Shown here: positions 27,701 through 39,700 of the stretch, in pieces | How the letters are laid out: each line of letters opens with the position of its first letter | Position numbering within the stretch: position 1 is the stretch's first letter | Source of the DNA: Sipunculus nudus | Taxonomy: Eukaryota > Annelida > Sipuncula > Golfingiida > Sipunculidae | DNA length: 64,000 nt | Direction: 5' to 3' | NCBI GenBank assembly: GCA_026874595.1 | Contig: CM049306.1 | Span: 73,967,642 to 74,031,641 of the forward strand | Position numbers and translations under genes: made by a program | The notes under the pieces: model-generated | Told to the model about the DNA's origin: nothing | The model's database searches: none | The model's input: only the letters and a program-made list of their open reading frames with translations

Positions 27701-30700
27701 TATCCACTTGACTTGTTATGGGAGCTTAGCCTCAACTAGCCTGACTTAGCCTGAACCAGGCTTATCCACCACTTCTGCTTACAACAATGAATCAGCATGT
27801 TGTGGATAAAATTTATTCTTCAGTCTGAAAAATTTGTTCAGTTCAAAGATATTCTGAGGATTGTATCCCCTGAAGAATTATTTGCCATGATCATACAAAT
27901 CTTTGTGAAAGACAACTTTAGAAATAAAGCAGTAACATTGTACGTATGAACTTAACTTACTGGCTTCACTATTCATACAATAATAGCATTTTGCTAATAT
28001 GTGACATCACAGATTACAGTGGAACATCATTTAAATATAATAAGTGTACACAGACACCAAGCAAATATGTTATATATAAGATATTTAGATGCATCAAGAT
28101 CATACAAGGAATTACAATTAATGGATTTAACAATGAAAAATATACATACATATCTCAGGTGTATTGCATATTGGTCATGGTAGCATACTAAGGTTAGGAT
28201 TAGGTTAGCATTATGGTTTTAGGGGGTGTTATAGGTTACCCTGTGCATTAGTTGCAGATTTGATGAAATTGCCTAGAGCTTGGTAAATTTCATAATCTTC
28301 ACTTCCCATAATAAAGTGAAACATCTCAAGGTCATTGTCAGCAGATGTGTGGGGGAAGATCTCATAAATGATAATTTCATATCTCTTCTTAGCTTATTGA
28401 ATTTCTAGCAGCGCATCAAAAATTGGGTTTCATCCACAATTTCATTTGGGCAAGAGTTGCAAGTTTGATTTTGGACTGGTTTTTTCAGTGGTCTTTGGTA
28501 TCTTCCTGATTATGTATATGTATATACACTACTAATAGTTTAATTTGCGTATCTAGGTCATTGTTAAGTTTGCCAAGAAGGAGATTCCAAAGAGCCCATT
28601 CACTGTGACAGTGGCTGCAGCCACCGGAGATGCCAGCAAGTGCTGGGCCGGAGGACCAGGTATCGAGAAGCAGGGTAACCAGGTCAACAAGAAGACATAC
28701 TTTGAGGTCTATACCAAGAGTAAGTGTTTCAAGGGTAGTATATTAAAATTGGCAGCAGAGCGGTCAGCTCTTTCAAAATTTCAGAAGCAAAGCCTGTAAA
28801 ACTTAATATTGATTTTGTAATGAAAATTGAGCAGTTTGGATATGTGTAAATAATAGATTAGTAGAATGGTTGGCTGATGATAACATAGTCCAAACTGCCT
28901 TTATGAAGTAGTCTTGTGGGTATTTTCCAAATATTGCCTTATTCTTTTACATTGTTAGCATAACCATTCTAGCACTGTATGTTGGGATATACAAAGCATG
29001 TACATGGGATAAAAGGAACTAATTGAAAGATTTTAAGTTTTATGCACTAAGTTTAAAGCCAGTGGGACAGGACACAGTGCAAATCTTACCTTAATAGTTC
29101 ATCTTACTTTTAGAGATATTAACTATGTGGATCCTAGCAGATCTAGAATAACTGTGCTGATACAGTGTTTGTTGGATCCCTATAGATATAACTGTGCTGA
29201 TATAATCTTTGTCGGTCCTTGCAGATGCCGGTGAAGGTATCGTGGATGTAGGTATTGTGGACCCTGATGGTAAGGTTGACACAGTCAGACCCAGCGTGGT
29301 TATGAGGACCACTGAGGTATGGTATGTGGAATACACCCCCAAGAAGAAGGGTCTGCACTCCGTCAACGTCTTCTTCACTGGAAAGGCCATCCCAGAAAGT
29401 CCATTTGGTGTCGCTGTGTCACCAGGTAAGTGCAACTTAACCATCAGAGGGACTTGGACTTCCTTGTATATCAAGCTCACATGATGTCCCATGTTACAGG
29501 CCAAGTGAACATACATTTAATATAATGTTATTTACATAATAAATGACCCTGTGTGTTTTTCCTCTTTTAAAATAAGTTTTTTTCTTGTGCTTTAACTTGC
29601 CACTTTGTTGCAGTAAAGTCGCCCAAAGCTAGAATTATGGCACCTCTCCAAGGGGTGTAGGCAGCTGCTTTGGCGACCGTAATCATCATCACCAGTGTCA
29701 TTTCTTGTAAACACGATAACTTTTTAACCACTGAATATTTTTTTTTATGAAATTTGAATCGTTTCTTCCAGTATTTTGGACAAGTTTGAAAACCAGTTAC
29801 CTTGACTTATACATTCAAGGTCAAATCAACAGAAATTATATTTTTTTTTAAACACTGTAACTTTTGAACCACTCAGTATTTTTTTTAATTGAATACATGA
29901 ATTTTTTCTGCCAAAATCTCATATGAGTTCAAAAACTGGTGACCATGACCTTTGTCTTCAAGTTCAAATCTGCAGAAATCTAGGATTTTGGTGAACCCCA
30001 AACTCTTGAAGTAGTCCATATTGTTTTCCTTCAATTTTGGGATGGTAAGCCCATAGGAAGGGTTAATATATATCTGATTTCACAGTGCATAAACAAACTC
30101 GAAGTTATCAGTATAATTTTCTCAGTGGTTTAGGGAGTTAAATATCTTTCATGTTTACAGTATTAATCTCAATTAAATTATTTTATCTTACAGCCAGTGG
30201 TGCCCTTGACATGGCCAGTAAGTTTGCGGGATCCAGATGCATGAAGAAAGGATTGTGTTACAGTGTTCACCCAAAGTTGATAAAAATGCATGGTGTTCAT
30301 GACATGTTTGGAGTTTTGTTTCAGGTCTGATCAAATCAGCCAATCTAGATTTGCTGATCAGACAAAGCTTATGAACCTTTGGGTTCTCATTGGCTGGATC
30401 CTGACCAATTGCTAAAGAGAGAAGGCACCACAGGAATCCCATGCATGTGACTTGGATTGCATTCCAACAGTAACTAACCCTTTCTGAATTTGTAGTTGTT
30501 AAAGAGTGATACCTCATTTATTTTGGTTTTGAAATATTTACACTTTTGTTTCTGTTCGCATTAACAAGATGAAACTTAGTTTCATCTGAAAGTGTTTCAT
30601 TTATTTATTTTTATACTGGATCTTTTATGACAAACATAAACTATATGTATTGTGAGCATTATTCCTACAACTCCAAGTTCAGTGATTGATAGGCATAGAT

Positions 30701-33700
30701 ATTAGAGACTTAGATGTAGAAGCTTTAATGAAAACTGAAAGAACTAAATAATTAAAAATAATCTCACATCAGAGCCCTTGACGACTTGTTGTCAGGAGTT
30801 TTGGCAACATTATATGGCCTTCAGCTTGTAAAGACCTGCAGGCCTATGTCACATGATCTAAACCATTTATCACATGACAAGAGGCTCATGTAAATGGGTG
30901 GAAGTTGGTAGCTTGGACAAGGAGCAGACTTAATATGAGAAGAAGACTTCACATACTCTTGAGATATGATTTCCGATGAACCACATTGAGTCTCTTTACT
31001 TTGAAAATATATTTCCAAATCTTGACAGAGAAATTTAGCTGTGCACCATTTATGTGATTTAGTTGATATTTAGGAGATTAAACATCAGGTTTATTTTGGA
31101 ATTCTTGAGCTTGAAAAGTACAATCAGCCAAATAAGTCTGTCCTAAATTTTTTTCTCTATGAGCTTAATGAATTGTCCCTCAACTGTTACTTTCAAAATT
31201 GATGAATATTAACTAAGGGGTGCCATATTCTAAATTTCAGGTTATTGTCATTAGATTTTGGACAGTTTGCATGGTTTGGTTGGACATGTTTCCAGTTTTG
31301 TTTTTGCCTGTCTATTTTCAGTATGGTCTAGAATAGAATTTATGGAGCTGAATGGCTCCTTGAGTAGTAGTTTTATGTAATTAAATAAGTTCTGTTTTGG
31401 CATCTGTTTGAAATTTAATAAAATTATTTTGCCTCTATCATAATAGAAGTATCTTAAGCTAAAAACTTGTTTTGCAGTAAATCAGAGCACAGGTTTTTAC
31501 AAACACTTTTATACAGTTTTATAATGACAGTTAGACAATTTGAATACAAACATAATGAGACATAAAAGCAAGATTTCAGAGGCTTTGACATATTATGTAA
31601 GAAGAATGATTATAAGAAGTACTATATGAGTGAAGGCAATGTTAATGAGTGGTGTCATGATCTTAATTTCAGAGCTGCCTGAGCCTACCACTATTTCTCC
31701 AAGTGAGTATTGTGCTCACATATCTTGTGTTAATTAGTTATGCTTTAAATCCCAAACTGGTGTAGGTTAATGAGAGGATTTTGTTATATATTTTAGAAAA
31801 AAGATGCTGCCTTTGTACAATGTACTTATAGTATAGGCCTTGTTGTACCTAGTTGGTGACAAGTATTAAACAATATTCTCTTGGTGCTGTGTATCTAGAA
31901 TATTTAATAGAAAGAATACTTTATAATTGCTTGAGAGTTAGATATCTGACTTAGTTGATACCATATAAGGGGGGAGGGGTCATAGTGTTGATAATAAGAG
32001 AAGTTCTAAAGTCTTTTGAAATGGGTATTTGATACGATTTTAAAATGAGAAATTTCTTATGTCTAGAAGAAACCTTCATTTAATTTCATGCATAAGTAGT
32101 TTTAACATGTGAAATGGTCAACTGTCAAATATGGTTTTTCTGTCCATAGATTACCTTTTATAGTAAAGACATCCATATGTGTCATATTCACAATAGCAAA
32201 TTTAGTAATAGACTTGTGTTATGACAAGGCTAATAGAAGATAAAGAATATGACAAAAGACAAAAGATGCCTGTAGATTGAGGGAAGCTTATGGATACAGT
32301 AAATAGATTCAGATACAAATGAAAACTAGCAACTGCATTTTAAGGAATTCAAGCCTCCGTTGTGTGGGGGGTGCCCACTGGGGGATGCTCCCCAACCCGT
32401 GTTTGCATTCATTTATTTGGCCAATATAACCGGGTTCATCTTGGCATAAGCTACTACATATGTGAAAATTCCTTGCTGACATTCCTGGATCTGGATCATG
32501 TGCAGATCCACACCAACTGAAATTTTTTTGTGAGATTCATGATTGTGTGATTTGTGATGTGAATAAACACACAAACACACACAGGAAAGGGGATGAAAGC
32601 ATACCCTCCTTGCAGTAGCAATTAAAGGAAAACTATTTCAGGAAAATTGCCTTTTAATCTATTCCATTTTGTTTTAGTTAAAAGGAATTAGATGCATTTT
32701 CAGATTTTCCCAGTAATTAGACAGGTATCATGACTCCATAGTTGTTTGAGGCAGTCTGATAATTATATGTGTGATACTGAATAAACCCTGACCTGTTTGA
32801 TGATCTGCTTCCAGTCGATGCGGCTATTGCCTCTATCCCACCAAGTAAGTTACCCATGGTTTCTGCATGGTGTGACATATTTTTTAATTATTGTTAGTGA
32901 TGTCCAACATTAAAAAGGGGGTTTAACTCAAGCAATACAAAAACATTTAAAATTTACCAGATACAGTTTTTTTGTATTGAATATTATCTTAAAGGTAACT
33001 ATGTGACAGTTTTGTGTTATGTAATATTGATATTAATGATTTTAATGTAGAGACAAAATCAGTTACATCATGATAAATATCATTAGTGTATGTTTAATTT
33101 ATTTATTAGATAAACATTATGTTGGTGAATGGAACTGAAATAGAGGTTTATGACTGATGGGTATTTTCTTGTGGCTATGTAGCACATAAATCATGCTTTA
33201 GCACAGTGGATCAGTTTTGCATTCACTTGTGTATTGATTTGCATGACCGTTCTGTTTTGTGAATGCCGTTAATAGTTAAAACCATTTCAATATCTCAGCA
33301 AATTGAAAGTCAGCTGAGCTAAAATTCAACCAGAGGATGATAACTTTCCATTTCACTTCTGGTGCTATTCAGGTTAAAACTGCTCTTGTTGATACATCAG
33401 CTGTGATGACTACTTAAAAGTCTAAAAATTTTGGTAGCATCATTTTCAAGTTCTAGTAGGCAGATGTTATTTGACCATAAACTGCTTTCAGACTTCATCA
33501 TGAAGCCAGAGTTGATTGTCTTAAAATGAAACATGTGCAAAGTGTCAACTTAAACTAGCAACAGTTTTGCCTGTTTGATTCTAAATGATTACTTATCAAA
33601 TTTTTACCTAATGAGCAATCAAACTAATGATTATAACATGCTAGAATCTGTGCTGGAAGTAATAATAATAATATATGCTAGAATCTGTGCTAGCATTTTG

Positions 33701-36700
33701 TGATGTGGTCTTGTGCACAAGTTGGTTCTCAAAACTAATGATTGTTTATTTACATTTGTGGCTTTGTATTTTTTATTTACCATTTATTGTTTACTAAACA
33801 TTAGTATTTGTTATGCAGCTATTTGGCTGACATTGTGATGCTGTACTGTTAAATGACTGCATTTCAGCAAACGCTAAACCACCTAACAAGAAAGGCCTGA
33901 CACCCAGTAAGTAAAATCTCATCGCTGAGACACTTATTATGGGGGTATTAATGAGAAATTAATAATTAAACCTGATTAAATTAAAACTTGGAGTTACTAC
34001 TGCTTGGGTTTTGCTGCCTGTTGGATGACCTCTGCTAGTTGCCTGCTTTGATTCAGACAGGTTGGTTTATGTGTTCAACTAAAGGACATTTAAAACCAAA
34101 TGCAGGTCACTGACTGTCCTATTGTTTGTTCCAGAGAAAGCCCCTCCACCTGCCAAGGGGGGTAAGTTCTTATGTAATGTAAGAGAGTAGTCAGATTGGT
34201 ACCTTAAGAATGGTTTATTGTTTAATGTGTACAGCAGGCCTTAAAACAGAAGTTATCAAAAGTTATTACTTCCTATGAAGTTAGACTGCAGATTATAATG
34301 AAATATGTGAATAAGATCATAGGTCTGAACTTTACAATAAAGCGGTGATTAATTGTCTTGAGAGCACCACATCCATGGAAATATTTGGTTTTCAACCTAT
34401 GCTAAATAACATCTAGTTTTGTTTTAATATGAGATGAAATATTTATATTGAGATGTAATAGAAACAAAAACTTGGCATCATCTGTCAAATATAAACTAAA
34501 AAGATGTTCAGAATTTCAAGTGATATGAAGTGAAAAAAAACATCTAAAGTAAACAGATTGCATCTATACCTAGCTTGGTTAGATAAAAATGATCTCCAAA
34601 GAATGATGTCCTGTTCTAAGGGAAGTTATGGATTACTTTGTTTGCAACCATTAGTAAACTCATACTTTACGGTAATAATCACATGGTGTTTGTAAATTCT
34701 TTTTACTTTATGACAGCCTTTTTTTTTTTGGTTTTTATGAGATATATTTTATAGGCTTTGTATATTTTAAACAACTTTTTTACTTGTAGTCTTAGGCTGC
34801 CAAGCAAAAAATGGTTGTAGGTAAAGGTGTATATAGACAGGAACTACAATTTCAGAACATTGGTCATACAAAAACATTTATTGAGAAATGCAGTCATTGT
34901 AACAAAACTCATTATCACTGACTTGCATAAAATGAATATAGCAAGAGTGGTAAATCCTAATTTTGTAAGATTCCTTTACCCAGAAACCCTAGGAAGGAAA
35001 GTCCTTTTACCTTAAGAGTTACCCATAACCCTGTGATGTCATAGAATTTCTCATCATTCATAAGACTGCAGTGATGATGGATTAAGATAAATATTATCAA
35101 ATCTAAATACACTTGAGTGATTGTAGTTATCTTCGTATTCTTATGGCGTCTGTTCTTGATATGAATTAAAATACAGTATGAACAATGACATACTTAGTTT
35201 ACAATAGTAATGTGTTTCTTTTGACTCCGTACCATTTTAGTCTCTTTATGATCAGATATTATTCCATTTATCGGTACCCTTTTGACATAACATGACCAAC
35301 AGCTGTAGATAATGTAGCATCACTGACTCTAGAATGTCCAGTTCAAGGATAATGCCGATGAATTAAGACATTTAGCTCATATTGGCATACAGAAGTAGTG
35401 ATAGTTATTTTTAAGCACACACTGATAGATTCTCTAGTTAGGTATGGTGACAGAATTTCATGAACACCTGACATAGTTGTGTTATGAGACAATGCCATAT
35501 TGTTGACAGTGGAAGAAAAAGTTGTTCCAGAGAAAGCACCAGTCAAGAAGAAGGCTCCACCCAAAAAGCCAAGTGAGTGACAGGAGCCAAATCAGCATGA
35601 AAAATTGTGGAGCTTTTTTTTTTAATTTTTCTTGCAGCAGTCCATGCATGGTGTTATTGAATGCTGTTTTATGTTTAGTTCTACAGCCTTGCAGATTATA
35701 TGTGCCAGCAGAGAATTCATGATCAATGAAGTATTATGAAGCTGGAGAATCACCCCGCAGTTTTTGTGATGTTTTCTTGCATTATCTTGAGTTCTCTTCC
35801 ATACATTTATTTACTAATGAGATGATGTATCCTTATTCTGTCCTCCAGAGATGAACAGAGCATCAGAAACCACAGCCAGAAATCTTTGACACTGGTCCAG
35901 CATGATATGATATTAACACTGTTAGTGCTGAAAGGGGTAGCAGATTTTGTCCCGACTCCATATGTCACTCAAAAATCACTAATAAGAAAGCAGCATCTTT
36001 TTCTGGTATGTCTTGTATGATATTTGTGTATAAGAAGGTAAAATCGTTTGACATTTATGGAAGTTAGGTCTGTGAAAGAGTGCTGTAGCATTGTAATGTG
36101 CAGGCACCTTAATTATAATATTAGTAGGACAAAAATTCACAGGCATAAGTATTAACTACATGAAAAGTTGCTTAAATGAGCAAAATTCAGCCCTGCAAGG
36201 GTAATCAAATTCTGAATTTGTGCCAAGTTGGGAACACTGTACTCAAGCTTGGATACTCCGTTAACCCTTTCAGCACTCCACACCGTGATTTTATATTTTA
36301 TTTTCCCATTAATTCACTCCTATTTTAGGATGCACATCTGAGCTTTGTGTGACACAGTTTATATCTCTGTTGACACAGCATGGTTCAAGCAGTGACCAGC
36401 TTTCAGACATCCTTATGTGCAGGATATATTTAGATATGATATTCTGCATGTGTTGTTCATATGATTTCAGCCTAAAATCTGTCATGAAACCATCTGTATG
36501 ACCATACTGGTCATACCAGTATTAAAATCTGACAAAAGGCCTAATCACCCAGGACTTTCAGTTTAACCGTGCCCGACCTTACATTGTAAAATATTGCACA
36601 TACCGTAAAATCTCCACTTAAAACCGCACTTCCGATTAAAACCGCACCCAGACTTCGCCGAAATTCCAGGTGAGACACCGCGAGGGGCTCAAATACTAAG

Positions 36701-39700
36701 AACCCCCCTTTAAAACCGCACCAACTTTCGCTACGGAATGATTTGACAAAAGACACAATCAAGCAATCATCTAGAAATGAACACGCGTAGGTTGCGACTC
36801 GGCCATTCCTGTCCACTTTAAAAATTCCTTGGGCATTTTATTTAAACACATCATAACACTTTTTTGCAGGGTCACTCAAGCATGAAGTTTGGGAAGACGT
36901 AAGGGCCGGTGAACCTCTGCCTGTTTATACAGATTTTATATTCCGTGCCGTATTCTTGTTTGCTACTGATTTGTCATTATATTTTGGAAAAAATATTCTG
37001 CTGATCCATTTTAAGTCACTGTATATTTTAATTCTAAAAGTAATATTTTGAAATCTTAATTTTTGATGAAAATTCCATTTTCTGGATTTACTCGGAAGAT
37101 TCAAATCATTTTCATACCGGTTACTTCGGTATTATCTTCGTCACATCGTACGTTGACATCGCTCCATGTCACAATTTGCTGGTGCGTTTGAAAACATCGC
37201 TGGTCAACTTAACTAAATATCGAAGTACTGAAGTTACCTTTTAGAGATACGCACGTATAGGAAACATGACGCTTGAAAACGAGTAATTTTAAGGTAAAAT
37301 TAAAGTGGCCAGTCCGGGTTAGCAAGTTTTTTTCCTGAAGAAAGTTTCCGTGTGGAGAGCCATTTTGTCAAGGCAGTGTTCGCGCAAGGCACGCTGGGAC
37401 GAAATAGGTGGCTGTTCTATTTACCACCCACCGCTTACAGCCGTTCAAAATATTCTTAGCAGAATACCGGGGTGTTTCAGCACATGGCGGCACTCAAACT
37501 AGATTTTAAAACGATCGTCTGCCATTGTGTGACTCTTTACGATGTCAGCTTTTTATTCATTTTACGTTTTAAACAAATAATCATTGCTAAATAATGCCTC
37601 AAATGGGTTTAAAGTAGGCTTTTATTTCAATTTTGCTTGACCATGCCCAACGAAGTGGACCGCTGTGTGTAACAGCAGGGTTGTTGTAAACGTATTATTT
37701 GGTGACAATTACCAAGATTTTATAACAAGTTATATATCACACGAAAACTTATCAGCAATATTAAATTTTTATAAATAACAAATAATCGTAAATAATACAT
37801 TTACACACGGCTCCCATGCATGCTAAGAACAGCCTTCGAAAGTTGCAATATTATCGCCCACGCGCCGGCCCAAAAACGGTGTCTGTCAGAAAGATATTCA
37901 GGAAACCCTTCTAGTATAAACCGCACAGTGCTTTCAGGAAATCAACCTGATTACAAGATTTTGAATTTCTTGATTAAACCGCGGTTTTAAGTGGAGATTT
38001 TACGGTATAATTCATCTGTGTATGTAAAGACATGATTGAAATGTTAAAAAATTCAAAAGAACATGATTATAGGATCTTGCTCGTAATAAACAAATTATTT
38101 GAATTTCCTTTGAGAATACGATTTACCACAGAAGGTGATTGATGATGAGAAATATAAAACATCATAGTGCCAAATAGTGAAATTAACATTTCTATCATTC
38201 ACTGGAAAATGTGTAATTAATAGTATTGGTGCATTTTGGACAGGTTATAATGCTTCGGACCTAAGTATGTGTCACTCACTGTTAATTATCTGTTCATAGC
38301 ATCCGATGCCAAGAAAGCTTACGCTACTGGTCGTGGTATTCAGCCCAAGGGTATCCGTGTTGGAGACAATGCTGTCTTCAAGGTACACACTGAGGGTGCT
38401 GGCACAGCCGAGCTCAAGGTCCAGATTATTGGTCCAGGTAAGCACTCGAGGAGGAATTACGAATTTGAAAAAATTCTCAAAATGAAAAGTTATTGCCTTC
38501 AATTTGAAATGGCATTGTTTGTGTAGGAGATGGAGCTGCAATATGAAAAAACACAGTACCTATTTTAAAAAAAATCTAAGGTCAAATGTATTGTTGCATT
38601 CCCTTATGCAAATAAATAACAATTTTATGTTTACCATGGTTAAGCTATTATTCTACATTGTTTTGACTTTTGTAGTGTTTTTATTTTCTTATTTTCAAAA
38701 GTCTGATGATTTGGTGTTCTTTAATTAAGGCCAGTTCCGTACAACACTTTAAATGTGAGGTTGTCAATGGATGCCTTAAACATAAAAAAAAATATTATTA
38801 GCTATTTATTTTTTGACCATATATTTCCTTTTAAATTACAAAATTGGCCACGTTGAATGAACAGTTACCTTTGCAATGTAAGCCTTTATTTAGTCATATA
38901 GTTTATATAGTGTACACACTATGTTATATGCCTAAAGATAGAAATGTTGTGTCTGCTGTGCAGGTGGTAAGGATGTCCAAGTCAAGATCACTCAGATTGA
39001 AACAACTGTGTATGAGGTAATTTACAAGCCACCAACCCCAGGCAAGTACGTCATCAATGTCACATATGGTGGTGAGCACATCCAGAAGAGTGCCTTCAAT
39101 GTTGAGGTCGGACCCAAGAAGGAATCTCGCATCCGTGCCTATGGCCCTGGTCTTGAGAGTGGAATCGCTGGATTCCCAGCAAACTTCACTGTGGAGACAA
39201 ACGGAGAAGTTGGTGCTCTTGGTGAGTTATATATATCTTGAGTCACTACAGATAAGTAAGTAGCTGTGGATAAGAATATCCAAAGTATATAGTATACTAC
39301 ACCAACCTTTTCCAATTAGTATTCTTTGTATTTTGCACATGTTGGACAGTTAACTGAGGCAAGTACAGTGAATGCTTACATCACTTAAAATGTGTCTTAA
39401 TAATATTTAAGTTTTTCAATGGCTTGTAAGTTCTCTCTGGTGACCATTCATTAAAGCAGAATTACACAGCAGGAGATGTTCTTAGTTGGTAGAAAATACC
39501 TTTGTATATCTTGATATGCATATAAAGGGATATCAAATGAACACTTGGTTACACTGTTATGTAAATTATATAACATGGCAGTAAAACTGCTGTGATTTTG
39601 AATTGCTATTCACTTTTGAGGATTTTGAAAATCTTATTGCAGGTATCAAGTATGTTTTTGTAGTCAATATTGATTTGACATAAACCAATTTTTGCATGAT

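Larger units (their letters stand above)
29426..38299 (+). other. Linker region: introns between Ig 2 and Ig 3 with microexons
   Basis: Seven introns separated by six microexons, all phase 1 (exons listed separately). Other content: a degenerate two-copy repeat at 29620-30080, a 1407-bp inverted-repeat transposon at 36601, and a possible alternative last exon at 35849. The introns are otherwise AT-rich with no feature I can name. Confidence 0.8.

Noticed and set aside
28190-28215. TTAGG/GGTTAG-rich stretch resembling telomere repeats
   Set aside because: Too short and irregular to be an interstitial telomere array.
28860-28885. CTGATGA-like box C motif considered as an intronic snoRNA
   Set aside because: No matching box D or terminal stem at suitable distance.
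36541-36816. 91-codon minus-strand frame at the left end of the 36601 element
   Set aside because: No transposase motif, starts outside the element and includes the inverted repeat; most likely chance in CpG-rich DNA.
36870-36898. Exon-like segment between a strong acceptor and GTAAGG inside the transposon
   Set aside because: 29 nt would shift the filamin frame; it lies wholly inside the mobile element.
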